NCBI RefSeq assembly: GCF_003130255.1
Contig: NZ_NRCN01000001.1
Span: forward strand, 1,296,501 to 1,360,500
Source of the DNA: Aggregatibacter kilianii
GTDB taxonomy: Bacteria; Pseudomonadota; Gammaproteobacteria; Enterobacterales; Pasteurellaceae
Direction of reading: 5' to 3'
DNA: 64,000 nt
Positions 16,138 to 24,492 of this stretch are shown piece by piece. A program made the position numbers and the translations under genes. The notes below the pieces were generated by a model. It was given only the letters and a program-made list of their open reading frames with translations. It searched no databases and was not told the origin of the DNA. How positions within the stretch are numbered: the stretch's first letter is position 1; every line of letters begins with the position of its first letter.

Positions 16138-16986
16138 TTAAGCTTTAGACATTGCCGCTACTTCTGCAGCGAAGTCGGTTTCCACTTTCTCGATACCTTC
16201 GCCCACTTCTAAGCGGATGAAGTTAGAGATTTCAGCACCTTTTTCTTTTAATAGATCGCCAACAGATTTAGACGGATCCATAACGAACGGTTGACCGGTT
16301 AAAGAGACTTCACCAGTGAATTTCTTCATGCGGCCTTCAACCATTTTTTCTGCGATTTCGCGTGGTTTGCCGGATTGCATTGCGATATCCACTTGGATGT
16401 TGCGCTCATGTTCAACCACTGCGGCAGGAACGTCGCTTGGGTTAACGTAGTCCGGACGGCTTGCTGCAACGTGCATTGCGATGTGTTTTAACAATTCATC
16501 GTCAGCACCTTTACCAGCAACCAATACACCGATTTTCGCGCCGTGTAAGTAAGAACCTACAACATCGCCTTCGATGTAAGCAACACGACGAATGGTCATG
16601 TTTTCACCGATTTTTGCCACTAATGCAGCACGTTTTTCTTCAAATTGTGCTTGAAGTTGTTCGATGGTTGCGCCTTTGTTTGCTGCTGCAAAATCAGCTA
16701 CTTCGTTGGCTAAGCCTAAGAAACCGGCATCTTTTGCTACGAAGTCAGTTTCACAGTTCATTTCAACTAATACACCGAAACAATTTTGTACGCGAGCAAG
16801 GATAACACCTTCAGCTGCAACACGACCTGCTTTTTTCGCCGCTTTTGCTTGACCAGATTTACGCATGTTGTCGATGGCTAATTCGATGTCGCCGTTTGCT
16901 TCAACTAATGCTTTTTTACATTCCATCATGCCTGCGCCGGTACGTTCACGCAGTTCTTTTACTAATGATGCTGTGATTTCAGCCAT
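16138..16986 (-). CDS. tsf: Elongation factor Ts
   Basis: EF-Ts exchanges GDP for GTP on EF-Tu. The 282 aa match the family. The N-terminal UBA-like helix bundle has [19 protein letters not shown] and the core carries the EF-Tu-contacting ETDFVAKD motif. It follows rpsB after a 141-base gap with a possible attenuator (17050-17071) and an inverted USS pair directly upstream of the start, so the S2:EF-Ts ratio may be set there. Confidence 0.98.
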   Translation of the reverse strand: MAEITASLVKELRERTGAGMMECKKALVEANGDIELAIDNMRKSGQAKAAKKAGRVAAEGVILARVQNCFGVLVEMNCETDFVAKDAGFLGLANEVADFAAANKGATIEQLQAQFEEKRAALVAKIGENMTIRRVAYIEGDVVGSYLHGAKIGVLVAGKGADDELLKHIAMHVAASRPDYVNPSDVPAAVVEHERNIQVDIAMQSGKPREIAEKMVEGRMKKFTGEVSLTGQPFVMDPSKSVGDLLKEKGAEISNFIRLEVGEGIEKVETDFAAEVAAMSKA

Positions 16987-17006
16987 TTTAAAATCCTCTG
17001 TCGGTT

Positions 17007-17034
17007 AAAGTGCGGTGGAAAAAGACCGCACTTT
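17007..17034. repeat. Inverted USS pair in the tsf leader
   Basis: AAAGTGCGGT and ACCGCACTTT face each other 8 bases apart, 20 bases before the tsf ATG. This is a 5' leader rather than a gene end, unlike most USS pairs in the window. Confidence 0.85.
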
Positions 17035-17049
17035 TAGCTCTAAAAAATA

Positions 17050-17071
17050 CAGGGAGCTATTTAGCCCCCTG
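17050..17071 (-). terminator. Attenuator-like hairpin between rpsB and tsf
   Basis: On the minus strand CAGGGGGCTA and TAGCTCCCTG form a 10-bp stem with one mismatch, followed by TATTTTTTA. It should terminate part of the transcripts leaving rpsB. Confidence 0.7.
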
Positions 17072-17127
17072 CTCATTAATTAATCGTCTGATTAATAAGG
17101 GCTTACGCCTTATCGCAATCGCCAGAA

Positions 17128-17850
17128 TTATTCTGCGGCTTGCGCTAATTCTTCAGCAACCGCTGCTTCGTTACCACGACCTTCTTTGATCGCTGCAACA
17201 GCAGAAGAAAGATAAAGTTGAATTGCACGTGCTGCGTCATCGTTACCTGGGATAACGAAATCTACGCCGTCCGGGCTAGAGTTAGTATCAACGATAGCAA
17301 ATACTGGAATACCCAAGTTGTTTGCTTCTTTCACTGCGATATGTTCGTGGTCTGCACCGATCACGAATAATGCATCCGGAAGACCGCCCATCTCTTTGAT
17401 ACCGCCAAGGCTTAATTCAAGTTTTTCCATCTCACGGGTACGCATTAACGCTTCTTTTTTGGTTAATTTGTCGAAAGTGCCGTCTTGAGATTGCGTTTCT
17501 AAATCTTTTAAACGTTTGATGGATTGACGAACTGTTTTCCAGTTGGTCAACATACCGCCTAACCAACGGTGGTTTACATAGTATTGTTGACAGTCTAATG
17601 CTGCTGCTTGCACTGCATCGGTCGCTGCGCGTTTGGTACCTACGAATAATACTTTACCGTTGTTGCTCGCAATGCGGGTTAACTCAGCTAATGCTGCGTT
17701 GAACATTGGAACGGTTTTTTCAAGGTTGATGATATGAACGCCGTTGCGTGGTCCGAAAATGAATGGTTTCATTTTTGGGTTCCAGTAACGAGTTTGGTGA
17801 CCGAAGTGAACGCCTGCTTGAAGCATATCGCGCATAGAAACTTGTGCCAT
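17128..17850 (-). CDS. rpsB: 30S ribosomal protein S2
   Basis: S2 bridges the head and body of the 30S subunit. The 240 aa begin [20 protein letters not shown], the invariant S2 start, and include the [16 protein letters not shown] region; a coiled-coil insertion follows at about residues 110-150. A long structured leader lies upstream and S2 is known in enterobacteria to repress its own mRNA, with tsf co-regulated. Confidence 0.98.
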   Translation of the reverse strand: MAQVSMRDMLQAGVHFGHQTRYWNPKMKPFIFGPRNGVHIINLEKTVPMFNAALAELTRIASNNGKVLFVGTKRAATDAVQAAALDCQQYYVNHRWLGGMLTNWKTVRQSIKRLKDLETQSQDGTFDKLTKKEALMRTREMEKLELSLGGIKEMGGLPDALFVIGADHEHIAVKEANNLGIPVFAIVDTNSSPDGVDFVIPGNDDAARAIQLYLSSAVAAIKEGRGNEAAVAEELAQAAE

Positions 17851-17882
17851 AATAATTTTCCTGTTGTTTGGGGTTTAGCCTC

Positions 17883-17937
17883 CACATATCCAGCCAATCG
17901 ACCGTTTGGCACCCCGATTTAGCCTTTCTGATATGTG
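17883..17937 (-). promoter_or_regulatory. Structured rpsB leader (S2 autoregulatory candidate)
   Basis: CACATATC and GATATGTG form an 8-bp outer stem just upstream of the rpsB RBS; inside, CCAA/TTGG and a GGGGTGCC stretch can pair further. Position and shape fit the S2-binding leader known in gammaproteobacteria; I assign it by context, not by a covariance search. Confidence 0.6.
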
Positions 17938-18171
17938 TGTGTTTTAGTAAATTGATTAAAAATTAAACGTTATTTTTAAACAGCAAAATAACGGCGTGCT
18001 TTATACCATAAAGTGCGGTTGGTTTCCAGCGGATTTTATATGAATGAGCTATATAATACGAATTATAGATAAAATTTGTTATGTAGTTTTCGGGTATTTG
18101 ATACGTTGTTCATTAGAAAGGGTGAGATTATTTTTTAAGAGGTCAGTCCTGTACATATAAACATATGTATA

Positions 18172-18185
18172 TTGATTCAGATCAA
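18172..18185. promoter_or_regulatory. FNR box
   Basis: TTGATTCAGATCAA matches the FNR consensus TTGAT-N4-ATCAA exactly. Its centre is about 42 bases before a likely transcript start near 18220, the class II activator position. Confidence 0.75.
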
Positions 18186-18205
18186 TTTTTTATTTTTTTG
18201 TCCCT

Positions 18206-18228
18206 ATATGATGCGTCTTGCATCATAT
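18206..18228. promoter_or_regulatory. Perfect palindrome, putative operator
   Basis: ATATGATGC and GCATCATAT, 9-bp arms around GTCTT, overlap the region expected for the -10 box and start site of the FNR-type promoter; a further AGATGCAA follows at 18231. The binding protein is not recognised. Confidence 0.6.
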
Positions 18229-18265
18229 ATAGATGCAATAACTTAACATTTAAGAGGAAAATGGC

Positions 18266-18745
18266 ATGAAAAAATGGATTAGTGCGGTGGCAATGACCAC
18301 ATTACTTACAGCATGTACTCAGTCCAAATCGCCTGATGCAGCATCAACAATGCAATGTAAGGCAGTTACTGAACAAGAAATTGCACAGTTGTTTGATCGT
18401 TGGAATGATTCGCTTAAAACAGGCGATGCTAAGAAGGTCGTAGCTAATTATGCGGCGGATTCGGTTTTATTACCGACTGTCTCCAATAAAATTCGTCTGA
18501 CAGCAGCTGAAAAAGAAGATTATTTTAATCACTTTTTAGCAAATGCTCCTGTAGGAACCATCGATCAAAGCCATATCCAAATTGGCTGTAACACAGCTTC
18601 TGACGTTGGTTTATATTCCTTTGTTTACAAGAAGACCGGTAAAAAAGCCAGCGGACGTTATAGTTTTAACTATCAATGGGATGGCAAAGAGTGGTTAATT
18701 GCTCACCATCACTCTTCTTTAATGCCGGAAGGTAAGAAAAAGTAG
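18266..18745 (+). CDS. Lipoprotein with SnoaL/NTF2-like (DUF4440-type) domain
   Basis: A 159-aa exported protein with a lipobox (TLLTAC, lipidated Cys17), followed by a single NTF2-like fold of the SgcJ/EcaC/DUF4440 type: the helix EQEIAQLFDRWNDSLKTGDAKKV, a strand-rich middle and the end YSFNYQWDGKEWLIAHHHSS. Such folds bind small ligands or act as pocket enzymes; no catalytic set is recognisable, so function is unknown. RBS AGAGGAAAA precedes ATG 18266. It is monocistronic, and the FNR box suggests oxygen-dependent expression. Confidence 0.8.
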   Translation: MKKWISAVAMTTLLTACTQSKSPDAASTMQCKAVTEQEIAQLFDRWNDSLKTGDAKKVVANYAADSVLLPTVSNKIRLTAAEKEDYFNHFLANAPVGTIDQSHIQIGCNTASDVGLYSFVYKKTGKKASGRYSFNYQWDGKEWLIAHHHSSLMPEGKKK

Positions 18746-18795
18746 GTTAAATATCCAATAATAACAATTGGATAACCTTATAACTTAAGTTATAA
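18744..18795. repeat. Two stacked dyads after the lipoprotein gene
   Basis: TATCCAAT/ATTGGATA (18752-18774), flanked by AGGTTA/TAACCT, forms a hairpin starting at the stop codon; then TTATAACTTAAGTTATAA (18778-18795) is an 18-bp perfect palindrome. Neither has a T-run, so they are not classical terminators. Confidence 0.7.
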
Positions 18796-18917
18796 ATGAC
18801 AGTAAGGATTGGGTAATATGCAGTAAAGCTCAATCCTTTTAGTTTTTCGATTTAAAATAATTTTCCTCATGCCATTCAATTTTTTCTATTAGTTTAGTTC
18901 ACTCAGATTCTCCGCAA

Positions 18918-18956
18918 AAAACAACCGCACTTTATATCCTAAAGTGCGGTTGTTTT
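18918..18956. terminator. Inverted-USS terminator (lipoprotein / Kef gene)
   Basis: AAAACAACCGCACTTTA and TAAAGTGCGGTTGTTTT pair perfectly over 17 bases, giving a bidirectional terminator just before the antiporter's stop codon. Confidence 0.88.
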
Positions 18957-18966
18957 CTAAAGTGTT

Positions 18967-20781
18967 TTATTCCTCGGCTTTTTCCTTTGCTTGTAGAATG
19001 ATATCTTGAATTTCCGCTGCCATTTTTTGGTCACATTCGCGTGCAATGTCGCGCATTAGCGGATTTTGGAATAAGCCCACGTTCGGGTCATAGACTTGTG
19101 ACATGAGGGCGACTTCGTGCCGATCTGCGTCAAAATAATAATCTCCGATGTTTTTTACCAATTCAGGTTCCATCCCTAAGGCCTCAAGCGCGCGTTTGCC
19201 GGCTCGTACGGCGGAATCGAAGGTTTCACGAACGATTTCATTAGCACCCGCTTCGTGTAGTGCAAAGGTACTGAAGCGGTCATAGGCGCGAGCAATAATT
19301 TTTATGTTCGGATTCACTTCGCGGGCGAAATGCACAATATTCTCCGCCTGCTCTTTGTTATCAATGGCAATTACTAATACTTCCGCTTGTTCAAGACCTG
19401 CGGCAATTAAAAACTCACGACGGGAGGCATCGCCGAAGTAGGATTTAATACCGTATTCATTGAAGCCTTTGATCATGTTCGGATTTAAATCGACGACAGT
19501 GGTGGCATAGCCGCTTAAACGCAAAAGATCATTGACAATTTGACCAAAACGCCCCATACCGACGATAAGGGTTGGGTGTTGTTCATCAATTTCATCAGCT
19601 TCCAATTCCTCTGCAGTGGCTTTGGGCGCGAATTTTTCATAAAGCACCAACATTATCGGCGTTACCACCATCGAAAGTACCACAACGGCAGTCATATTGG
19701 CGTTAACCGTTTCATCAATTACACCTTGATTAAAGGCCGTGGAGAAGAGCACGAAAGCAAACTCACCGCCTTGTGCCATTAATAATGCGCGTTCAATGGC
19801 GGTTTTGTGTGTACTTTTAGCAGCACGGGCAACCAAGTAAATACAGAGACCTTTGGTAAACATTAAGGTGATAACACCTGCACCAATTAATAACCAATTT
19901 TCAGCTACTACCGTTAGATTTAACGCCATGCCCACGCCAAGGAAGAATAGGCCGAGCAAAAGCCCGCGGAACGGTTCAATGTCGGCTTCCAGTTGATGGC
20001 GGAAGGCGGATTCCGACAACATAACACCGGCTACAAATGCCCCCATCGCCATGGATAAGCCGGCTTCCTCCATTAATAATGCGGAACCTAATACCACAAA
20101 TAACGCGGCGGCAGTCATCACTTCGCGTGCTTTGGAATTCGCCAAAATACGGAATACCGGATTAAGAATAAAGCGGCCGATAAACACCAGTACGGCAAGT
20201 GCAAGCATGGCAATAATCGCCGACTCCCACCAAGGCATGGCATCAGCAGTTTTTTCTAACGGAGAGAGATAGGAAACAATGGCCAACAACGGTACGATGA
20301 GCAAATCTTCAAATAACAAGATGGAAACGATTTTTTGTCCCGGGCGGGTGGAAAGCTGTTTACGTTCGCCCAACACCTGCATCACAATGGCGGTGGAGGT
20401 GAGTACGAAACCGGAAGAAGACACAAACGCCACTTCCCAAGAAATGCCGAATTGTACGGAAACCAAGGTCATTAACACAGCAGAAAGAATGACTTGCAGG
20501 CTGCCCAGCCCAAATATTTGACGACGTAAGCTCCATAAATGAGACGGTTTCATTTCTAATCCGATGACAAATAAGAACATCACCACGCCAAATTCTGCAA
20601 TGTGCAAAATTGCGTGGGAATCGGTTACCAGTTTTAAGCCGAAGGGGCCGATAATTAGCCCTGCCGCCAAATACCCTAACACCGAACCTAAACCAATCCG
20701 TTTAAACAACGGCACTGCTACCACGGCAGCACCAAGTAACACCACAATACGGACTAAATCTCCCGCACCTTCCGCTTCCAT
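18967..20781 (-). CDS. KefB/KefC-type K+/H+ antiporter with RCK domain
   Basis: Inner-membrane cation:proton antiporter of the CPA2 family, 604 aa, of the kind that releases K+ to acidify the cytoplasm during electrophile stress. About 12 helices (residues 1-385) include GYLAAGLIIGPFG, TSTAIVMQVL and a regulatory-loop-like HQLEADIEPFRGLLLGLFFL. A C-terminal RCK_N domain starts near residue 400 with the dinucleotide-binding LIVGMGRFGQIVNDLL, and the tail is charged. No KefG/KefF partner gene is adjacent. KefB and KefC cannot be told apart here. Confidence 0.9.
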   Translation of the reverse strand: MEAEGAGDLVRIVVLLGAAVVAVPLFKRIGLGSVLGYLAAGLIIGPFGLKLVTDSHAILHIAEFGVVMFLFVIGLEMKPSHLWSLRRQIFGLGSLQVILSAVLMTLVSVQFGISWEVAFVSSSGFVLTSTAIVMQVLGERKQLSTRPGQKIVSILLFEDLLIVPLLAIVSYLSPLEKTADAMPWWESAIIAMLALAVLVFIGRFILNPVFRILANSKAREVMTAAALFVVLGSALLMEEAGLSMAMGAFVAGVMLSESAFRHQLEADIEPFRGLLLGLFFLGVGMALNLTVVAENWLLIGAGVITLMFTKGLCIYLVARAAKSTHKTAIERALLMAQGGEFAFVLFSTAFNQGVIDETVNANMTAVVVLSMVVTPIMLVLYEKFAPKATAEELEADEIDEQHPTLIVGMGRFGQIVNDLLRLSGYATTVVDLNPNMIKGFNEYGIKSYFGDASRREFLIAAGLEQAEVLVIAIDNKEQAENIVHFAREVNPNIKIIARAYDRFSTFALHEAGANEIVRETFDSAVRAGKRALEALGMEPELVKNIGDYYFDADRHEVALMSQVYDPNVGLFQNPLMRDIARECDQKMAAEIQDIILQAKEKAEE

Positions 20782-20940
20782 AGATTCCCCCTGATAAATT
20801 ATTGTATAAGCGTCAAAAAAGCCGCTTATTCTAGCGTTTTTTTAGAAAAATTGTTGCGGAAATAGACGAGATTTTTGAGAATTTTTTGATGTGAGAAAAT
20901 CTTAAGAAGAATACCACTTGGTTGAGGGCGATAAATAATA

Positions 20941-20962
20941 AAGGCGGATGTGATTCCGCCTT
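20941..20962 (-). terminator. Terminator after yedF
   Basis: AAGGCGGA and TCCGCCTT form an 8-bp stem 13 bases past the yedF stop, followed on the minus strand by TATTATTTAT. Confidence 0.7.
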
Positions 20963-20974
20963 GAAAAGATGAGC

Positions 20975-21244
20975 TTAACGCTGAATCAAATAGCGTAATC
21001 TCGTGCCGTCTTGTTCTACGCTTAATAAGGTGTAGCCGTGGTTTTTGGTATCTACAGGAATGTTGTTGATAGATTGCGCGCAGTCGCTGATCAATTCCAA
21101 AATCTCACCCTTTTGTAATTGTGGCATGGTTTCCAACATCACGATTGCCGGGTACGGGCAAGGTTCACCCACGGTGTCGATAGTATAATCCGGAGTGATG
21201 TCTTTCGGATCTTTATCTAGTTTTTGTACAACAGTAAATGCCAT
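20975..21244 (-). CDS. yedF: TusA-family sulfur carrier YedF
   Basis: A TusA/SirA-fold protein, 89 aa, close to E. coli YedF. The CPxP motif (GEPCPYP, Cys29) would carry a persulfide or selenide; SDCAQSINNIPVDTKNHGY is the family's second signature. It follows yedE, the membrane transporter, with 52 bases between them, a coupling known from many genomes and thought to serve thiosulfate/selenium trafficking. The exact substrate is not settled. Confidence 0.92.
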   Translation of the reverse strand: MAFTVVQKLDKDPKDITPDYTIDTVGEPCPYPAIVMLETMPQLQKGEILELISDCAQSINNIPVDTKNHGYTLLSVEQDGTRLRYLIQR

Positions 21245-21296
21245 AATGTGTTTTCCTTCTGTGAAATAAAAAATAACGTTAAATCAAACCGCACTT

Positions 21297-22508
21297 TTAC
21301 ACCTGTGCGAAAGCGGCGATTTTGGCTTTTGCTTTGGCAAGGAAACGTTTTTCCCACCATACGACAGCGATTAAGCAGAGAATCAACAAACCGTAGTTCA
21401 CTAATAATCCGCCTACCGGGCCGAATTCTTTCAGTAAGTTGAGTTTTTCGTAGTCAAGCGCCAATACCGGAGCGAGATCGTCCCAGGCATAGGCTAAATA
21501 AGTGGAGCCGATAACATTGCCGACGCCCACCCACATGAAATGCACTTGGCCTTCCATGGAACGATACATCCAGCCGGTTTCACAGCCACCTGCCAATACG
21601 ATGCCGAAGCCGAATAATAAGCCGCCGATAATGGCATTCGGACCTGCCCACATGATTTTTGCCGGTACGCCTAACTGGATGTAGCTGAACACGCCGATGG
21701 TGCCTGCAAGAATGCCGAAAATAATCGCTTTTGCCATGTAAGCGCGACCGGTGACCCAAAGATCACGGAAGGCAGAAGTGAAGCAGATTTGCGCACGCTC
21801 AATAAGCAAACCGAAAGCCAAGCCACAAAGCATAGCAAAGCCGAGTTTTATGGAACTGGTCATCACATAAAGGGAAGCAATAAGATAGGCAAAGAAGATG
21901 ATCATGCCAATCCAAAAACGGCGTTGAGCCTTTTTCGGGTCGCTTTCCTGCAATTTTGCCGCGCCTTTTTTCAATTCCAATTTCACACGGAAGATAGGCA
22001 ATAAGGTGACTTTTACGCCCACATAAGTGCCGATGGCGGTAGCGATGGTGAAAAACCAAGCGTGAACGGAAAATTGCGGAATACCGGTGAATAAAGAGGC
22101 GAGATTACAACCCATGGCCAAGCGCGCGCCGAAACCGGCTAACGCACCGCCGATCAAGGCTTGCACGATACGGCGTTTGTGCGGTTGATTACGCCATTTC
22201 ACGTTGTTCGCCCACAAGGCCGCGGAAATACAACCTGCGAACATGCCTAAGATCATCACGCCATCGACACGGGTGAAAATCGTGCCTTGCATACCGATGA
22301 TTTTGTAATAGCTCCAATTGGATACATCCACGCCCAGCGTTTGTAACGCATGGCCGCCCCAGCGGGTAAACTCGCCTGTGACTGCCCAATACGTGCCGGT
22401 AACACCGAAATAATAAGCAGAAATTAATCCTGCCGCGATAACGGCGATAACCGGATTCCAATATTTCACCAAATATTGTTGTTTGAACTGTTGTAAAACT
22501 TCGTTCAT
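21297..22508 (-). CDS. yedE: YedE/YeeE-family sulfur/selenium transporter
   Basis: Polytopic inner-membrane protein, 403 aa, aligning along its length with E. coli YedE. It consists of two YeeE/YedE repeats, each with a key cysteine: MGCNLASLFTG in the first and LAGGCETGWMYR in the second. The TYWAVTGEFTRWGG start motif is typical. Thiosulfate uptake is shown for YeeE relatives and selenium is proposed for YedE; the neighbour yedF supports passing a chalcogen to a carrier. A USS lies in the yedE-yedF gap. Confidence 0.92.
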   Translation of the reverse strand: MNEVLQQFKQQYLVKYWNPVIAVIAAGLISAYYFGVTGTYWAVTGEFTRWGGHALQTLGVDVSNWSYYKIIGMQGTIFTRVDGVMILGMFAGCISAALWANNVKWRNQPHKRRIVQALIGGALAGFGARLAMGCNLASLFTGIPQFSVHAWFFTIATAIGTYVGVKVTLLPIFRVKLELKKGAAKLQESDPKKAQRRFWIGMIIFFAYLIASLYVMTSSIKLGFAMLCGLAFGLLIERAQICFTSAFRDLWVTGRAYMAKAIIFGILAGTIGVFSYIQLGVPAKIMWAGPNAIIGGLLFGFGIVLAGGCETGWMYRSMEGQVHFMWVGVGNVIGSTYLAYAWDDLAPVLALDYEKLNLLKEFGPVGGLLVNYGLLILCLIAVVWWEKRFLAKAKAKIAAFAQV

Positions 22509-22734
22509 TTTCTAATCCTTTGAATTTGAATGCAAGATTTACAAGGAAGGTATAACAATGAGAAAAGGTTCAAAAGAAGGGCTTTGTCATTTCCTATACA
22601 CAAACTTGCGATATAACTGAAATTACAAATTGAATTTGCCTGGCTAGTTTAAATAATATGCGATTTCTCTGCAATAAGACTTTGTAGTTAATATGATTTA
22701 ACGTAAAAAGTGCGGTTATTTTTGGAGACGTTTT

Positions 22735-23577
22735 TTAGCCCGCCAAATACGCTTTTAAATCTTTCATGACATATTGCGCATCGCTTACGCCCAAATCATA
22801 CATGGCTTGAATTTTGTGTACATCTTTTTCGATGCGTCGAATTGGTAACGTGATGGATGGTCGGATGACGAAAATCTTGCCCTGTTCGTTGAGACGAATA
22901 ATGTCTTCCACTGTGCGGTTATAGTCGGCATAGCGGTTGGTTAGGCGTTCGACCAGTTTTGGGTAACGGCGATAAAAAGCGTTGAACAGTAGCGGATTGG
23001 TCGGCGTTTTGCGGTAATCCAATGGGCGGGTGAGCACGACGATGATTTTGTCGTAGCCCAACTGTTGACAGAAACGCAACGGAATACTGTCCGCAATGCC
23101 GCCGTCTAAATATTTTTTGTCGTTGATTTCCACCATTTTTGACACGAAAGGCATGGCGGAGGTGGCACGCAGGGTTTCCATTTGCTCAAAGGCATCGTGG
23201 ATTTTCACATATTCCGCTTCGCCGCTTTCCACGTTGGTTAACACCGTGTAAAAGTCGATGCCCGAACGGGCGAATGCTGCTTGATCGAAGACGTCCAATT
23301 CAACAGGTAGCTGATAAAAGGCGAAATCTTTGTTGACGATATTGCCTGTGGTGAACAGGCTGTGCCATCCCATGTAGCGCTTGTCGTTGAGGTATTTTTT
23401 GTTGTAACGCAACACGCGGCCACGTTGTTTGGAAGGCAAATTTACGCCGAACAGCGCTCCGGCAGACACACTAACGATGCCGTCAATGTGAATCTGTTCA
23501 TCCAAGAAGACATCCAACACACCGGCGGTGAACATCCCGCGCATGGCGCCGCCTTCCAATACCAATCCGACTTTCAT
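22735..23577 (-). CDS. Patatin-like phospholipase
   Basis: Patatin-fold acyl hydrolase, 280 aa, no signal peptide, probably acting on lipids at the membrane. The oxyanion motif is LEGGAMRGMFTAG; the nucleophile is Ser38 in IVSVSAGALFG, where the first Gly of the usual GxSxG is replaced by Ser36; the catalytic Asp is in YLDGGIADSIP. The remainder (QRGRVLRYNKKYL) resembles the YjjU-like group. The start overlaps the ygfZ stop (ATGA), so the genes are translationally coupled. Last of yicC-ygfZ-patatin. Confidence 0.85.
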   Translation of the reverse strand: MKVGLVLEGGAMRGMFTAGVLDVFLDEQIHIDGIVSVSAGALFGVNLPSKQRGRVLRYNKKYLNDKRYMGWHSLFTTGNIVNKDFAFYQLPVELDVFDQAAFARSGIDFYTVLTNVESGEAEYVKIHDAFEQMETLRATSAMPFVSKMVEINDKKYLDGGIADSIPLRFCQQLGYDKIIVVLTRPLDYRKTPTNPLLFNAFYRRYPKLVERLTNRYADYNRTVEDIIRLNEQGKIFVIRPSITLPIRRIEKDVHKIQAMYDLGVSDAQYVMKDLKAYLAG

Positions 23578-24464
23578 CAGCTTAACTCATAAGGCAAGGG
23601 TTGCATATCGAGCAAGGTTTGGCAGTTCGGCAAGCGGAATGCCTGACCTTCTTCCAACGGCGTATTTAACACGGCCTGCAACCACAAAACGCCGTGAAAA
23701 TTGACCGCACTTGTGATGGTTCCTGTGGCTCGCCAGTTGTCGCCGAGTGCCATTTCTAGGGCGGAACCGATTTCCGGCAGACTTTCCGTTTGCGCTGCGA
23801 AAATAAAGAGGGCGCGTTTATTGGCGCCTCGATATTTGGCGCGCGCCACGGTTTCTTGCCCGATGTAACACCCTTTGTGGAAGGAAATTGCCTGTTCGAC
23901 ACTTTGCAGGTTTAACGCTTGCGGAATAAATTCTAATTGGGTTGCTGCCGCTAAACCAGGCACGCCATCTTGAATATCCAACAAATCCCAAGCCAGTGCT
24001 TCAACGGTAGGTTCGAGGACTAAGCGGGTCGGGTTGAGTAAAATCACGCGCGGTTGTTGCACATTCACATCAATGCGAATTTGCGCAGAAAATTGACCGC
24101 ACTTTTCGATGCCTTTTGTGCCGGCTGCGCCGAGAATTTGCCAATCTAACGAAGTAAAAGTGACTTTGGAAAACACTGAATATTTTTTCAGTTGATCCAA
24201 CTCCGATGGCAATAACGCACTTTTTAACAGCATATAAAAGGTCTGTTCATCTTGACGAATTAAACGGAACAGTGCGCTCATTTTGCCTTTCGGATCGCAA
24301 TGGGCGGTAAGAGTGGATTCACCGGCTGCCAATTTAGTGACATCGCAAGTGAGTTGCCCCTGTAAATATTTCTCCGCATCCGTGCCCGCAATTTCAATCA
24401 GCGAGTAGTGTGTTAACGGGCAAATAATGTCGTCCTGTTGTGCCGTTAAAAGGGAATATGCCAT
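23577..24464 (-). CDS. ygfZ: Folate-binding tRNA-modifying protein YgfZ
   Basis: YgfZ helps repair or assemble Fe-S enzymes such as MiaB in a folate-dependent way. The 295-aa protein has a GcvT-like fold and the signature KGCYIGQETVARAKYRG with its essential cysteine. ATG 24464 (MAYSLLTAQQDD) is chosen since AAGGAAAG precedes it; the open frame extends to 24488 without support. It is 28 bases after yicC and overlaps the patatin gene by one base. Confidence 0.93.
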   Translation of the reverse strand: MAYSLLTAQQDDIICPLTHYSLIEIAGTDAEKYLQGQLTCDVTKLAAGESTLTAHCDPKGKMSALFRLIRQDEQTFYMLLKSALLPSELDQLKKYSVFSKVTFTSLDWQILGAAGTKGIEKCGQFSAQIRIDVNVQQPRVILLNPTRLVLEPTVEALAWDLLDIQDGVPGLAAATQLEFIPQALNLQSVEQAISFHKGCYIGQETVARAKYRGANKRALFIFAAQTESLPEIGSALEMALGDNWRATGTITSAVNFHGVLWLQAVLNTPLEEGQAFRLPNCQTLLDMQPLPYELS

Positions 24465-24492
24465 CGTACTTTCCTTAAAAAATATCAATCAA

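Larger units (their letters stand above)
17938..18265. other. Intergenic region between rpsB and the lipoprotein gene
   Basis: AT-rich, no ORF worth calling. It holds the rpsB promoter region (an extended -10-like TGGTATAAA on the minus strand near 18000-18008, next to an unpaired USS at about 18010) and, for the rightward gene, an FNR box and a strong palindrome described separately. Confidence 0.6.

Noticed and set aside
20782..20974. Possible small gene or RNA between the Kef-type gene and yedF
   Set aside because: Only AT-rich DNA, a weak CGCTTATTCTAGCG dyad and the yedF terminator are visible.
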